Under the pieces are notes generated by a model. It ran no database searches and was not told the origin of the DNA. It was given only the letters and a program-made list of their open reading frames with translations. This document shows positions 1 to 6,867 of a DNA stretch of 9,089 nucleotides, one piece after another. The translations under genes and the position numbers were made by a program. Source of the DNA: Nitrosospira sp. (GTDB taxonomy: Bacteria > Pseudomonadota > Gammaproteobacteria > Burkholderiales > Nitrosomonadaceae); the NCBI GenBank assembly GCA_030453055.1, contig JAKDLC010000065.1:1-9089 (forward strand), given 5' to 3'. Every line of letters starts with the position of its first letter. Positions within the stretch are counted from its first letter, which is position 1.

Positions 1-205
1 GCAGCTTACCGCAATTTTCGATAAATTCAATATCAAGTTGATCAATCCGGAGGGTGCGAAATTTGATCCACATCTGCATCAGGCCATGTGTACGGTAGAC
101 TCCGACCGTGCTCCCAACACCGTAGTGCAAGTAATGCAAAAAGGCTACGTTTTGAATGGCCGGGTAATCCGGCCGGCTCTGGTGTCGGTTTCGAAGGCCG
201 AATGA
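1..205 (+). CDS. grpE: GrpE nucleotide exchange factor, C-terminal fragment
   Basis: This is the 3' end of grpE, cut by the left window edge. The readable frame begins at base 2 and gives 67 residues before TGA at 203-205. GrpE is the cytoplasmic nucleotide exchange factor of DnaK: its C-terminal beta domain opens the DnaK nucleotide-binding cleft and releases ADP. The fragment covers that beta domain. It reads FDPHLHQAM near the middle and ends [20 protein letters not shown] plus KAE, the family's typical C-terminus (E. coli ends MQKGYTLNGR...VTVAKAKA). The N-terminal coiled-coil dimerisation helices lie outside the window. It is followed in the same orientation by dnaK, with 75 bp between. 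Identification is firm; only the start is unknown. Confidence 0.95.
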   Translation, partial: QLTAIFDKFNIKLINPEGAKFDPHLHQAMCTVDSDRAPNTVVQVMQKGYVLNGRVIRPALVSVSKAE

Positions 206-206
206 A

Positions 207-234
207 CTTGAAATTCCGCTCTGAATCCCCATTT
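207..234 (+). promoter_or_regulatory. Sigma-32 (RpoH) heat-shock promoter for dnaK
   Basis: A -35 element CTTGAAA (207-213) is separated by 13 bp from a -10 element CCCCATTT (227-234). This matches the known RpoH consensus (CTTGAAA, 13-15 bp, CCCCATnT) almost perfectly. Transcription would start near 240-242, giving a leader of about 40 nt before the dnaK ATG. The -35 box begins two bases after the grpE stop codon. No CIRCE element (the HrcA operator) is visible in this gap. The motif match is seen directly; its activity is inferred. Confidence 0.85.
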
Positions 235-280
235 CATGCATTGACGATTATTCGATACTAACTACTACAAGGATTAGATT

Positions 281-2218
281 ATGGCGAAAATCATTGGCAT
301 AGACCTCGGCACCACCAACTCATGTGTGGCTGTCATGGAGAATGGCAAGCCCAAGGTGATAGAAAACTCGGAAGGCGCGCGTACTACGCCTTCAATCGTC
401 GCTTACACGGAAGACGGTGAAATTCTGGTCGGGGCGTCCGCCAAACGTCAGGCGGTCACCAACCCGAAAAACACCCTGTTTGCGGTGAAACGCCTTATCG
501 GGCGTCGTTTTAACGAGGAGATGGTGCAGCGGGATATAAAAATGGTTCCCTACAGTATCATCAAGGCGGACAATAATGACGCTTGGGTAGAGGTGCGTGG
601 CAAGAAAGTGGCGCCGCCCGAAATTTCCGCACAAGTGCTGATAAAGATGAAGAAAACCGCCGAGGATTATCTGGGTGAACCGGTAAACGAAGCGGTTATC
701 ACCGTTCCCGCATATTTCAACGATTCTCAACGCCAGGCGACCAAGGACGCGGGGCGCATCGCCGGGCTGGAAGTCAAACGCATTATCAACGAACCAACCG
801 CGGCGGCGCTGGCCTTTGGCATGGATAAAAAGGAGGGCGATCGCAAAGTGGCGGTGTATGACCTGGGTGGAGGCACATTCGATATTTCCATTATCGAAAT
901 CGCGGAAGTGGAGGGTGAGCACCAGTTTGAGGTGTTGGCCACCAATGGTGACACTTTTCTCGGCGGTGAGGATTTCGACTCACGCGTAATCGAATATCTT
1001 GTGGATGAGTTCAAGAAGGAAAGCGGCATAGACTTGAAAAAAGATATGCTTGCCTTGCAACGCCTGAAAGATTCGGCGGAAAAGGCCAAAATCGAACTTT
1101 CATCCAGCCAGCAAACGGAAGTCAACTTACCCTACATCACGGCGGATGCTTCCGGTCCCAAACATCTCGCGGTCAGAATCACCCGGTCGAAGCTGGAAAG
1201 TCTGGTGGAAGAATTGATCGAGCGCACGGTAGAACCTTGCCGCATCGCTATCAAGGATGCCGGCGTGAAGCTTTCCGACATTGAGGACATCATTCTGGTA
1301 GGTGGCCAAACCCGCATGCCCAAGGTGCAGGACAAAGTGAGGGAAATTTTTGGCAAGGAACCGCGCAAGGATGTGAATCCGGACGAAGCGGTGGCGGTAG
1401 GCGCGGCCATTCAGGGCGGCGTGCTGCAGGGGGAGGTGAAGGACGTGCTGCTGCTGGACGTTACGCCGTTATCGTTGGGAATAGAAACGCTCGGCGGTGT
1501 AATGACCAAGTTGATCCAGAAAAATACCACTATTCCGACCAAGGCGCAGCAGGTATTTTCGACCGCCGACGAAAACCAGACTGCCGTCACCATCCATGTG
1601 TTGCAAGGTGAGCGAGAGATGGCCTCTGGAAACAAGAGTCTGGGGCAGTTCAATCTGAGTGAGATCCCTCCGGCGCCGCGCGGCATGCCGCAAATCGAGG
1701 TTACCTTCGATATTGACTCCAACGGCATTCTCCACGTATCGGCCAAAGACAAGGCCACGGGCAAGGAAAACAAAATCAAGATCCAGGCAAGTTCCGGCCT
1801 GTCGGATGACGAAGTGCAGCGCATGGTCAAAGACGCCGAAGCGCACGCCGAGGAAGATCACAAGGCCATGGAGCTCGTCACTGTTCGCAACCAGTGCGAC
1901 GCAATGATTCACTCGGTGAAGAAGACATTGAAGGAACATGGCGACAAACTGGATGGCGACGAAAAATCCAAAATAGAGGCGGCGCTGAAAGATGCGGAGG
2001 AGGCGCTGAAATCCGACAGCAAGGATACTATTGAGGCAAAAACTCAGGTGCTGGCGGATGTCTCGCATAAACTGGCCGAGAAGATGTATTCGCAGGAGCA
2101 GACCCAGCAGGCCCAGCAGCCCGGCGCGGAATCGGCGCCTCAAGACGGCGGCGGTGAAAAACCCGTGGAAGGTGAAGTGGTGGACGCCGAGTTTGAGGAA
2201 GTGAAGAACAAGAAATAA
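281..2218 (+). CDS. dnaK: Molecular chaperone DnaK (Hsp70)
   Basis: ATP-dependent cytoplasmic Hsp70 chaperone that binds exposed hydrophobic peptides, working with DnaJ (stimulates ATP hydrolysis) and GrpE (nucleotide exchange). The 645 residues are the usual full length. Visible motifs: phosphate-1 loop GIDLGTTNS (6-14), DLGGGTF with Thr199 (the autophosphorylation position in E. coli), adenosine motif [10 protein letters not shown] (338-347), interdomain linker [12 protein letters not shown] (389-400), then the substrate-binding beta domain (about 400-505) and helical lid (about 510-605). A Q/A/G/E-rich tail ends EFEEVKNKK, close to the conserved EEVKDKK signal. The ATG at 281 follows AAGGA (269-273) with a 7-nt spacer. 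The RpoH-type promoter at 207-234 indicates heat-shock induction. The gene is intact, with no unusual features. Confidence 0.99.
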   Translation: MAKIIGIDLGTTNSCVAVMENGKPKVIENSEGARTTPSIVAYTEDGEILVGASAKRQAVTNPKNTLFAVKRLIGRRFNEEMVQRDIKMVPYSIIKADNNDAWVEVRGKKVAPPEISAQVLIKMKKTAEDYLGEPVNEAVITVPAYFNDSQRQATKDAGRIAGLEVKRIINEPTAAALAFGMDKKEGDRKVAVYDLGGGTFDISIIEIAEVEGEHQFEVLATNGDTFLGGEDFDSRVIEYLVDEFKKESGIDLKKDMLALQRLKDSAEKAKIELSSSQQTEVNLPYITADASGPKHLAVRITRSKLESLVEELIERTVEPCRIAIKDAGVKLSDIEDIILVGGQTRMPKVQDKVREIFGKEPRKDVNPDEAVAVGAAIQGGVLQGEVKDVLLLDVTPLSLGIETLGGVMTKLIQKNTTIPTKAQQVFSTADENQTAVTIHVLQGEREMASGNKSLGQFNLSEIPPAPRGMPQIEVTFDIDSNGILHVSAKDKATGKENKIKIQASSGLSDDEVQRMVKDAEAHAEEDHKAMELVTVRNQCDAMIHSVKKTLKEHGDKLDGDEKSKIEAALKDAEEALKSDSKDTIEAKTQVLADVSHKLAEKMYSQEQTQQAQQPGAESAPQDGGGEKPVEGEVVDAEFEEVKNKK

Positions 2219-2236
2219 CCAGTTACTGTTACACCC

Positions 2237-2287
2237 AGGCGCAGGGTGCGAAGAAGGAGTAGTGTGTCTTCTGCGCCCCTGCGTTTT
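2237..2287 (+). terminator. Hairpin with short T tract between dnaK and dnaJ (attenuator or partial terminator)
   Basis: Arm 2240-2256 pairs with 2268-2283: 7 bp (CGCAGGG/CCCTGCG), a bulged T at 2247, 3 bp (GCG/CGC), one A-G mismatch, then 5 bp (AGAAG/CTTCT), closing an 11-nt loop (2257-2267). Two wobble pairs and an A-T pair could extend the base to 2237. TTTT (2284-2287) follows directly. It starts about 20 bp after the dnaK stop. The T run is short, so partial termination or an RNA-stability element is more likely than complete termination. The pairing is seen; the function is inferred. Confidence 0.5.
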
Positions 2288-2297
2288 GGCGTTTATC

Positions 2298-2343
2298 GGG
2301 AGAAGCAGAGCAACTTTAGTCTCAAATAATTTCCTGCTCTCCC
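2298..2343 (+). other. Second hairpin, in the dnaJ leader
   Basis: GGGAGA(A)GCAG at 2298-2308 pairs with CTGCTCTCCC at 2334-2343, giving 10 bp with one bulged A (2304) and a 25-nt AT-rich loop (2309-2333). The stem ends 19 nt before the dnaJ ATG and leaves the weak ribosome-binding region (about 2350-2356) free. It could stabilise or process the dnaJ mRNA, or position ribosomes. ACTTTTG follows, a weak T run, so a second attenuation site is also possible. Confidence 0.4.
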
Positions 2344-2362
2344 ACTTTTGAAGAAAACTTAT

Positions 2363-3472
2363 ATGGCCAAACGCGACTATTATGAAGTGCTGGGTGTTAA
2401 CCGCGACAGCAGCGAAGACGAAATCAAGAAAGCCTACCGCAAGCTGGCGATGAAGTATCATCCGGACCGGAATCCGGATAATCCAAAATCCGAGGTGCAC
2501 TTCAAGGAAGCCAAAGAAGCCTACGAAATACTTTCCGATCCGAGGAAGCGTATGGCGTACGACCAGCATGGCCACGCCGGCGTGGATCCCAATGTAGCGG
2601 GTGCAGGCGGTGCTCAAGGTTTTGCTGATGCATTCGGCGACATATTCGGCGATATCTTCAGCGGACGCGCAGGACATGCCAACGTCTATCGCGGTGCGGA
2701 TTTGCGCTACAACCTGGAAATTTCTCTGGAACAGGCAGCGCGCGGAACTGAAACGAAAATTCGTATTCCCACGATGGAAGCTTGCGGCACGTGTCATGGC
2801 AATGGCGCCAAGCCTGGCACTTCGCCCACTACTTGTTCTACCTGTAACGGCCACGGTCAGGTAAGGATGCAGCAGGGGTTTTTTTCGATACAGCAAACAT
2901 GCCCTAAATGCCATGGCAGTGGCAAATTCATTTCAAGCCCTTGCATCACATGCAACGGTGCGGGACGCATCAAACAACACAAAACCCTGTCGGTGAAAAT
3001 TCCTGCGGGGGTGGATGAAGGCGACCGCATTCGTTTATCCGGCGAAGGCGAAGCCGGGGTCAATAATGGGCCTTCAGGGGATTTATACGTGGTCATCCAC
3101 CTGTCGCCGCACTCCGTTTTTCAGCGGGATCATAATGATCTGCATTGCGAAATGCCGATAAGTTTTACCACCGCTGCGCTAGGCGGAGAAATTGAAATTC
3201 CCACACTCGACGGCCACGCCAAAATCAGGGTGCCGGCAGAAACCCAGAGCGGGAAAATATTCCGTCTGCGCGGCAAGGGTATCAAAGGTGTGCGCAGCAA
3301 TACCCAAGGCGATTTGCTGTGTCATATGGTGGTGGAAACACCGGTCAAACTCACCGCGCGCCAACGGGACCTATTGCAGGAACTGGAATCGATCAACCAG
3401 GAAGATGGCTCCCGTCACAGTCCGCGCGCCAAATCATGGATGGACAAGGTGCGCGAGTTCTTCGCGGAGTAA
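2363..3472 (+). CDS. dnaJ: Co-chaperone DnaJ (Hsp40, type I)
   Basis: DnaJ delivers unfolded proteins to DnaK and triggers its ATP hydrolysis in the cytoplasm. The 369-residue protein has the full type I layout: J domain (1-70) with HPD at 33-35; a Gly/Phe-rich linker (about 71-110) with the repeated GDIF motif; a zinc-binding domain with four CxxCxGxG repeats (CGTCHGNG at 141, CSTCNGHG at 158, CPKCHGSG at 180, CITCNGAG at 194); then two beta-barrel substrate-binding domains and the C-terminal dimerisation segment. The ATG at 2363 is chosen because [11 protein letters not shown] is the family's conserved N-terminus. An in-frame TTG at 2348 would add only five atypical residues. The Shine-Dalgarno is poor (GAAGAAA, 2350-2356). 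It lies downstream of dnaK across a 144-bp gap holding two hairpins. No obvious terminator follows it. Confidence 0.98.
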   Translation: MAKRDYYEVLGVNRDSSEDEIKKAYRKLAMKYHPDRNPDNPKSEVHFKEAKEAYEILSDPRKRMAYDQHGHAGVDPNVAGAGGAQGFADAFGDIFGDIFSGRAGHANVYRGADLRYNLEISLEQAARGTETKIRIPTMEACGTCHGNGAKPGTSPTTCSTCNGHGQVRMQQGFFSIQQTCPKCHGSGKFISSPCITCNGAGRIKQHKTLSVKIPAGVDEGDRIRLSGEGEAGVNNGPSGDLYVVIHLSPHSVFQRDHNDLHCEMPISFTTAALGGEIEIPTLDGHAKIRVPAETQSGKIFRLRGKGIKGVRSNTQGDLLCHMVVETPVKLTARQRDLLQELESINQEDGSRHSPRAKSWMDKVREFFAE

Positions 3473-3492
3473 ATCCTGCGTCGGCGGATATG

Positions 3493-3502
3493 GTAAATTT
3501 AC
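3493..3502. repeat. Perfect 10-bp palindrome upstream of hicB
   Basis: GTAAATTTAC reads the same on both strands. It lies 20 bp after the dnaJ stop and about 75 bp before the hicB start. It could be a small operator, but a palindrome this short and AT-rich can arise by chance. Only the symmetry is seen. Confidence 0.25.
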
Positions 3503-3520
3503 ATTCCTACCGCATCACGC

Positions 3521-3550
3521 TTAGCGTCAGCGAACGTGCGGTACTATGCT
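3521..3550 (+). promoter_or_regulatory. Weak candidate promoter for hicBA
   Basis: TTAGCG (3521-3526) and TATGCT (3545-3550) are separated by 18 bp, 27 bp upstream of the hicB GTG. The -10 match is moderate and the -35 match poor (3 of 6). It is offered because no dnaJ terminator or better promoter is visible in the 105-bp gap. Read-through from dnaJ is an alternative source of hicBA transcription. Confidence 0.25.
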
Positions 3551-3577
3551 ATGGCCAACTGAACGGAGGGGGACACT

Positions 3578-3796
3578 GTGAAACTCACCGCTGTATTCCA
3601 AAAAGTGCCTGAGGGCTACATCGGGTTTGTTGAAGAACTTCGGGGCGCGAATACCCAAGCGCCTACCCTTGATGAAGCCCGCGAGAGCCTCTCTGAGGCT
3701 GTCGAGCTGGTTCTTGAAGCCAACCGCACATTGTCCGAGGAGGCGATCCAGGGAAAGGAAGTCATTCGGGAGCCGCTCATCATTGCAGCCGAATGA
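3578..3796 (+). CDS. hicB: HicB-family antitoxin-like protein
   Basis: A 72-residue acidic protein resembling the short HicB/UPF0150 family. It shows the opening beta strand (MKLTAVFQKV), the strand with YIGFVEELRGANTQAPT, and the amphipathic helix LDEARESLSEAVELVLEANR, which together form the partial RNase H-like fold used to cap HicA. Unlike longer HicB proteins it has no room for a C-terminal helix-turn-helix or ribbon-helix-helix DNA-binding domain, so direct autorepression is doubtful. It starts with GTG behind a very strong Shine-Dalgarno (GGAGGGGG, 3565-3572, 5-nt spacer), fitting abundant antitoxin synthesis. Its stop overlaps the next gene as ATGA. Family assignment is from recognised sequence character; antitoxin activity is inferred from the pairing. 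Confidence 0.85.
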   Translation: MKLTAVFQKVPEGYIGFVEELRGANTQAPTLDEARESLSEAVELVLEANRTLSEEAIQGKEVIREPLIIAAE

Positions 3797-3978
3797 AACG
3801 CCTCGACCTCCTCCGCCATCTTGAACGACATGGCGGTGCATTGTTGCGTGAAGGGGGACGACACTCCGTCTACGTGAACCGCACCACCGGGAAATCATCT
3901 ACGATCCCGCGTCATCGAGAAATCAACGATCTCCTCGCTCGGAAGATCTGCAGAGATCTTGAGATTCCAATGCCATGA
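3793..3978 (+). CDS. hicA: HicA-family mRNA interferase toxin-like protein
   Basis: A 61-residue basic protein of the HicA family (double-stranded RNA-binding-like fold). HicA toxins cleave mRNA and tmRNA to stop translation until bound by HicB. Here MKRLDLLRHLERHGGALLRE forms the first helix, and GGRHSVYVNR holds the family's conserved histidine (His24), expected to be catalytic. STIPRHREIN and LLARKICRDLEI complete the fold. Relatives commonly have Gly-Asn-His or Gly-Ser-His; the Arg23 here is a mild departure. The ATG lies inside the last codons of hicB (ATGA overlap) with no Shine-Dalgarno of its own, so translation is probably coupled to the antitoxin. The order is antitoxin first, the reverse of the E. 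coli hicAB locus. It converges on the Nudix gene 24 bp away. Confidence 0.85.
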   Translation: MKRLDLLRHLERHGGALLREGGRHSVYVNRTTGKSSTIPRHREINDLLARKICRDLEIPMP

Positions 3979-4002
3979 TCCGGAACCCGCCGATGTGACT
4001 TG

Positions 4003-4608
4003 CTACCAGTCGCCGCACAACACCTTCTCTGCCCAGAACAGACCGGAAACAGTTTTGTTATCCGTGATCTTTCCTGTTTTTACCCATTCCAATGCGGTTA
4101 TCAGCGTCAAGGTGAACGCCTCCAGATGTTCACCTTCATCAAGGGCTGCTCCTTCGAAGGTCAGACCCTTCGCAAGATAATAAATCAGCTTCTCGTCGGA
4201 ATAACCGATGCAGGGATGCAGGGTGGTGATATGACGCCAGCTTTCCGCTGTATAGCCCGTTTCTTCCAGCAACTCACGTTGGGCACACAGGAGAGGGTCT
4301 TCGCCGGAATCGATTTTTCCGGCAGGCAGTTCGTAAAAATCCCGATGGAGGGGATAGCGATGCTGGCGCTCCAGCACCAGTTCGCCATTGTCGAGCAACG
4401 GTATGATAACCACCGCGCCGGGATGGGTGATGTATTCGCGTACTCTCACTTTGCCGTCCGGCAGGCGAGCTTGATCTGCGCGCACATGCAGGAGATCGCC
4501 ATCGAACACATTTCGGCTGCTGATTGTTTTTTCTGTGAGATCGAGAGGTGGCTTGGACATGAAGTTAAAGAACATTTCCGAAAATATGAATTTGCAAGCA
4601 TCTCTCAT
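4003..4608 (-). CDS. Nudix hydrolase, ADP-ribose pyrophosphatase type
   Basis: Cytoplasmic Nudix enzyme, probably hydrolysing ADP-ribose or a related nucleotide sugar to AMP plus a sugar phosphate. The complete Nudix box (G-x5-E-x7-RELLEETGY) spans residues 97-119, with Glu112, Glu115 and Glu116 as likely metal ligands. Upstream HPGAVVIIPLLDNGELVLERQHRYP and downstream HPCIGYSDEKLIYYLAKGL are typical of the ADPRase/NudF group. Exact substrate cannot be fixed by eye. Two starts are possible: ATG at 4608 (201 aa), preceded by AGCAGG with a 6-nt spacer and an in-frame TAA just upstream; or ATG at 4560 (MSKPPLDLTEKT, 185 aa), which matches the N-terminus and length of B. subtilis NudF but has no Shine-Dalgarno. 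I list the longer form. It sits downstream of phoR in the same direction but has its own promoter-like sequence and a terminator between. Confidence 0.9.
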   Translation of the reverse strand: MRDACKFIFSEMFFNFMSKPPLDLTEKTISSRNVFDGDLLHVRADQARLPDGKVRVREYITHPGAVVIIPLLDNGELVLERQHRYPLHRDFYELPAGKIDSGEDPLLCAQRELLEETGYTAESWRHITTLHPCIGYSDEKLIYYLAKGLTFEGAALDEGEHLEAFTLTLITALEWVKTGKITDNKTVSGLFWAEKVLCGDW

Positions 4609-4646
4609 GGATTACCTGCTTCCCGATATTTGCCGGCGTTCACATT

Positions 4647-4675
4647 CTATCAGCCATCTTTATTATCGATGTCAA
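4647..4675 (-). promoter_or_regulatory. Sigma-70-type promoter for the Nudix gene
   Basis: On the minus strand, a perfect -35 hexamer TTGACA (4670-4675) is followed after exactly 17 bp by TGATAG (4647-4652), four of six matches to TATAAT. Transcription would start near 4640, leaving about a 30-nt leader to the ATG at 4608 or 80 nt to the ATG at 4560. It lies in an AT-rich 136-bp gap between phoR and the Nudix gene. Confidence 0.6.
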
Positions 4676-4704
4676 GAAAAGGATACCGATCCGCCTATAC
4701 TGCC

Positions 4705-4740
4705 AAAAAAAGGATGCGACCCACGAAGATATACTCGCAT
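4705..4740 (-). terminator. Intrinsic terminator after phoR
   Basis: Reading the minus strand, ATGCGA (4735-4740) pairs perfectly with TCGCAT (4714-4719) across a 15-nt loop. After two C residues comes a run of seven T (4705-4711). It begins 4 nt beyond the phoR stop. The stem is short (6 bp) with a large loop, but the T tract and its position straight after the gene support Rho-independent termination of phoBR. Confidence 0.55.
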
Positions 4741-4744
4741 AGCG

Positions 4745-6061
4745 TTATGGCGAGTCACCCGTCTGCATTATCAGCAGTGTCGCGGGGAACCGTGCGCTGA
4801 AACAACTGCCTTTGCCCGGTTCACTGACGATCTCCAGCGTTGCCTGATGGCAGGTCAGTACATGCTTGACGATGGCCAGCCCCAGGCCGGTACCTCCGGT
4901 TACACGCGAACGCCCACGGTCCACCCGATAGAAGCGTTCCGTCAGGCGCGGGATATGCTCGGGCTCAATGCCAATGCCGCTGTCCTGCACGGAGAATACC
5001 CCTTGCTCTTCATGAACAGTCCATCTCAACGTGATATTCCCCCCGTCGGCGGTGTAGCGTATAGCATTGCTGACGAGATTACTGAAAGCACTACGCAACT
5101 CATCCATGCTTCCCAACAATTTCGCGCCGGTATCGAGTTTGAGATGAATGCGGTGACGTCCCGCGCTCAGGGATTGCGCTTCATGATAAAGCTCCCGCAA
5201 CATTTCGGGAATATTGATGTTGCCTTCCCGTACCAGGTTTTCGGTATCTTCCAGTCGTGACAGCGTTAACAGGTCTTCTACCAGACGCTGCATGCGCCGG
5301 GTCTGATCGGTCATGAGCGCCACTGCCCACTTGTTTGTTTCGGTATCCGGGGAATCTTCTTCCGACAATGTTTCGAGAAATCCACCAATCACTGTCAGCG
5401 GCGTGCGCAACTCATGCGAGACATTGGCGACGAAATCCCGCCGCATGGTTTGCACGCGTTCAAGACGGGTAATGTCACGGCTGATGAGTAGTTTCTGCTT
5501 ATCGCCATAAGGGACGAACTGTAGCGAAAGGGTCAGTCCCTGATTGCGGGATTGCTTGATTATCAGTGGCTCGCTGTAACTGTGGGCAGCCAGGTATTCG
5601 GCGAACTGAGTCTGACGCACCAGATGACTAATATGCTGACCGGCGTCTCGATTGGAGTCAATGCCGAGATGTCTTTCAGCCACCGGATTGCACCATTCGA
5701 TATGGTCTATCTCGTCCATGATCACCACGCCTTCCGGCATAGCCGAAGTGGCGCGCCGCAGCCGCTCCAGTGCGGAACTGATCTGCTGGTAGCTCTTGCG
5801 TTGATTCTGTATGAGACGCGTCAAGCGTGCAAATACGTCTCCCCATTTCCCGGAGCTATCCGGCAACGCAATGGATGCAGACTCTTCGGCCTGGAGCCAC
5901 CTGTCCAGTATTGTCAGCTGACGCCAGTGATGAATGACCAGCAGCAGCAATGCAACGACATAAAACGCCAAGGTCGCGACGATGCCCATCGTCGCCAGGA
6001 GTACGCCGGTAACGACAGCAATCAGAATGAAGGTAATGAAGCGCTCCCGGAAACCGGACAC
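4745..6061 (-). CDS. phoR: Phosphate regulon sensor histidine kinase PhoR
   Basis: Inner-membrane sensor kinase that phosphorylates PhoB when phosphate is scarce. The 438 residues are close to E. coli PhoR (431). Order: hydrophobic segment (about 8-43, two membrane helices with almost no periplasmic loop, as in PhoR); a charged linker; a PAS domain (about 101-198, with MPEGVVIMDEIDHIEWCNP); the HisKA dimerisation domain with FVANVSHELRTPLTV and phospho-acceptor His216; and the HATPase domain with N box NLVSNAIRYT (Asn332), DSGIGI (360-365), ERFYRVD and GGTGLGLAIVKH (389-400). The start is GTG at 6061, the first possible start after an in-frame TAA, 42 bp past the phoB stop; no clear Shine-Dalgarno is seen. 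It follows phoB in one operon. Lack of a large sensory loop fits the known model in which the Pst transporter and PhoU report phosphate status. Confidence 0.95.
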   Translation of the reverse strand: MSGFRERFITFILIAVVTGVLLATMGIVATLAFYVVALLLLVIHHWRQLTILDRWLQAEESASIALPDSSGKWGDVFARLTRLIQNQRKSYQQISSALERLRRATSAMPEGVVIMDEIDHIEWCNPVAERHLGIDSNRDAGQHISHLVRQTQFAEYLAAHSYSEPLIIKQSRNQGLTLSLQFVPYGDKQKLLISRDITRLERVQTMRRDFVANVSHELRTPLTVIGGFLETLSEEDSPDTETNKWAVALMTDQTRRMQRLVEDLLTLSRLEDTENLVREGNINIPEMLRELYHEAQSLSAGRHRIHLKLDTGAKLLGSMDELRSAFSNLVSNAIRYTADGGNITLRWTVHEEQGVFSVQDSGIGIEPEHIPRLTERFYRVDRGRSRVTGGTGLGLAIVKHVLTCHQATLEIVSEPGKGSCFSARFPATLLIMQTGDSP

Positions 6062-6103
6062 GTAAGGTATTTTGAAGGCTGAAGTTGAATCATTATTTTC
6101 GCA

Positions 6104-6808
6104 TTATCCCATGGCCGCCGTCTGTGATGCAGATAACCGATAGCCGGACCCTCTCACCGTTTGCACCAGTTCATCCTTATTGACGGGTTCCAATGCCTTG
6201 CGCAATCTGCGAATATGTACATCCACGGTGCGATCCTCGACAAATACGTGATCTCCCCATACCTGGTCCAGCAGTTGCGAGCGCGAGTGCACCCGTTCAG
6301 CATGAGTCATGAGAAAATGCAACAAGCGGAATTCGGTCGGTCCAAGCGTCACCTCATTGTCGTTCGCAGTCACGCGATGAGTGGCCGAGTCCAGCCGCAA
6401 TCCACCGATTTCCACTATATCGTCAGCCGCTGCCGGCGAGCGGCGCCGCAGCACCGCTTTAATCCGGGCGAGCAGCTCACGCGGCGAAAAAGGCTTGGTA
6501 ATATAATCGTCGGCGCCGATTTCCAATCCCGACACCTTGTCGCCCTCTTCGGCGCGTGCGGTAAGCATGATAATGGGAATGGTTTTAGTGCGCGATACGC
6601 GCCGTAATAGGCGGGCAAATTCGACGCCGCTCATTCCCGGCAGCATCCAGTCAAGCAGCACGAGGTCTGGCAGCGCATTATTTACTATCTCCATGGCCTG
6701 CTCCGCATTTCTTGCATCGAAAACGGCGTGCCCGGCCTGTCGCAGGCTATACGAAATCAACTCCTGGATCGCAGGTTCGTCTTCCACCACCAATATCGTT
6801 GCCGCCAT
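6104..6808 (-). CDS. phoB: Phosphate regulon response regulator PhoB
   Basis: OmpR/PhoB-family transcription factor activated by PhoR; it binds Pho boxes and recruits sigma-70 polymerase to phosphate-scavenging genes. The 234 residues are typical. The receiver domain (about 1-120) shows the acidic pair Asp10/Glu11, phospho-acceptor Asp53 in [13 protein letters not shown], the conserved Thr83 and Lys105 ([10 protein letters not shown]). The winged-helix DNA-binding domain (about 130-230) has [22 protein letters not shown], the recognition region [15 protein letters not shown] and the closing [14 protein letters not shown] at 6808 is preceded by AAGGA (6817-6821) with an 8-nt spacer. It is first in the phoB-phoR operon. 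Its 121-bp upstream region contains palindromes and Pho-box-like half sites, so autoregulation is likely. [16 protein letters not shown] is characteristic of PhoB itself rather than of other OmpR-type regulators. Confidence 0.96.
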   Translation of the reverse strand: MAATILVVEDEPAIQELISYSLRQAGHAVFDARNAEQAMEIVNNALPDLVLLDWMLPGMSGVEFARLLRRVSRTKTIPIIMLTARAEEGDKVSGLEIGADDYITKPFSPRELLARIKAVLRRRSPAAADDIVEIGGLRLDSATHRVTANDNEVTLGPTEFRLLHFLMTHAERVHSRSQLLDQVWGDHVFVEDRTVDVHIRRLRKALEPVNKDELVQTVRGSGYRLSASQTAAMG

Positions 6809-6839
6809 TAGCTCATTCCTTTATCGTGGATTTTCTTGG

Positions 6840-6867
6840 TATTGCAATGATATGTATGCAATATTGC
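6840..6867. repeat. Nested palindromes in the phoB leader
   Basis: TATTGCA (6840-6846) and TGCAATA (6857-6863) form a perfect 7-bp inverted repeat around a 10-bp spacer. Within it, ATTGCAAT (6841-6848) is itself palindromic, and GCAATATTGC (6858-6867) is a perfect 10-bp palindrome. A good -10-like hexamer for phoB, TATCAT on the minus strand (6847-6852), falls inside the spacer. A protein bound here would cover the promoter. The symmetry is seen directly; operator function is inferred. Confidence 0.4.

Noticed and set aside
206..280. CIRCE (HrcA) operator before dnaK
   Set aside because: I looked for TTAGCACTC-N9-GAGTGCTAA and saw nothing resembling it; the gap is instead explained by the RpoH-type promoter.
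392..1830. Several other minus-strand open frames opposite dnaK
   Set aside because: They lie fully inside the strongly conserved dnaK coding frame and have no family resemblance.
2348..2362. Earlier TTG start for dnaJ adding five residues
   Set aside because: DnaJ proteins begin [12 protein letters not shown], which matches the ATG at 2363 exactly; the extension is atypical.
1469..2914. Long (481-codon) open frame on the minus strand opposite dnaK and dnaJ
   Set aside because: Long antisense frames opposite dnaK are a well-known side effect of its codon bias. The translation shows no recognisable family, it spans two real genes and their gap, and no ribosome-binding site was noted.
4000..4800. 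Plus-strand open frame opposite the Nudix gene, and another at 4535-5260 opposite phoR
   Set aside because: Both mirror genes with clear catalytic motifs on the minus strand; their translations are not protein-like and have no convincing start signals.
5552..6082. Plus-strand open frame opposite the PAS and membrane region of phoR
   Set aside because: It is a shadow of phoR coding sequence; the minus-strand frame carries recognisable PAS and membrane segments.
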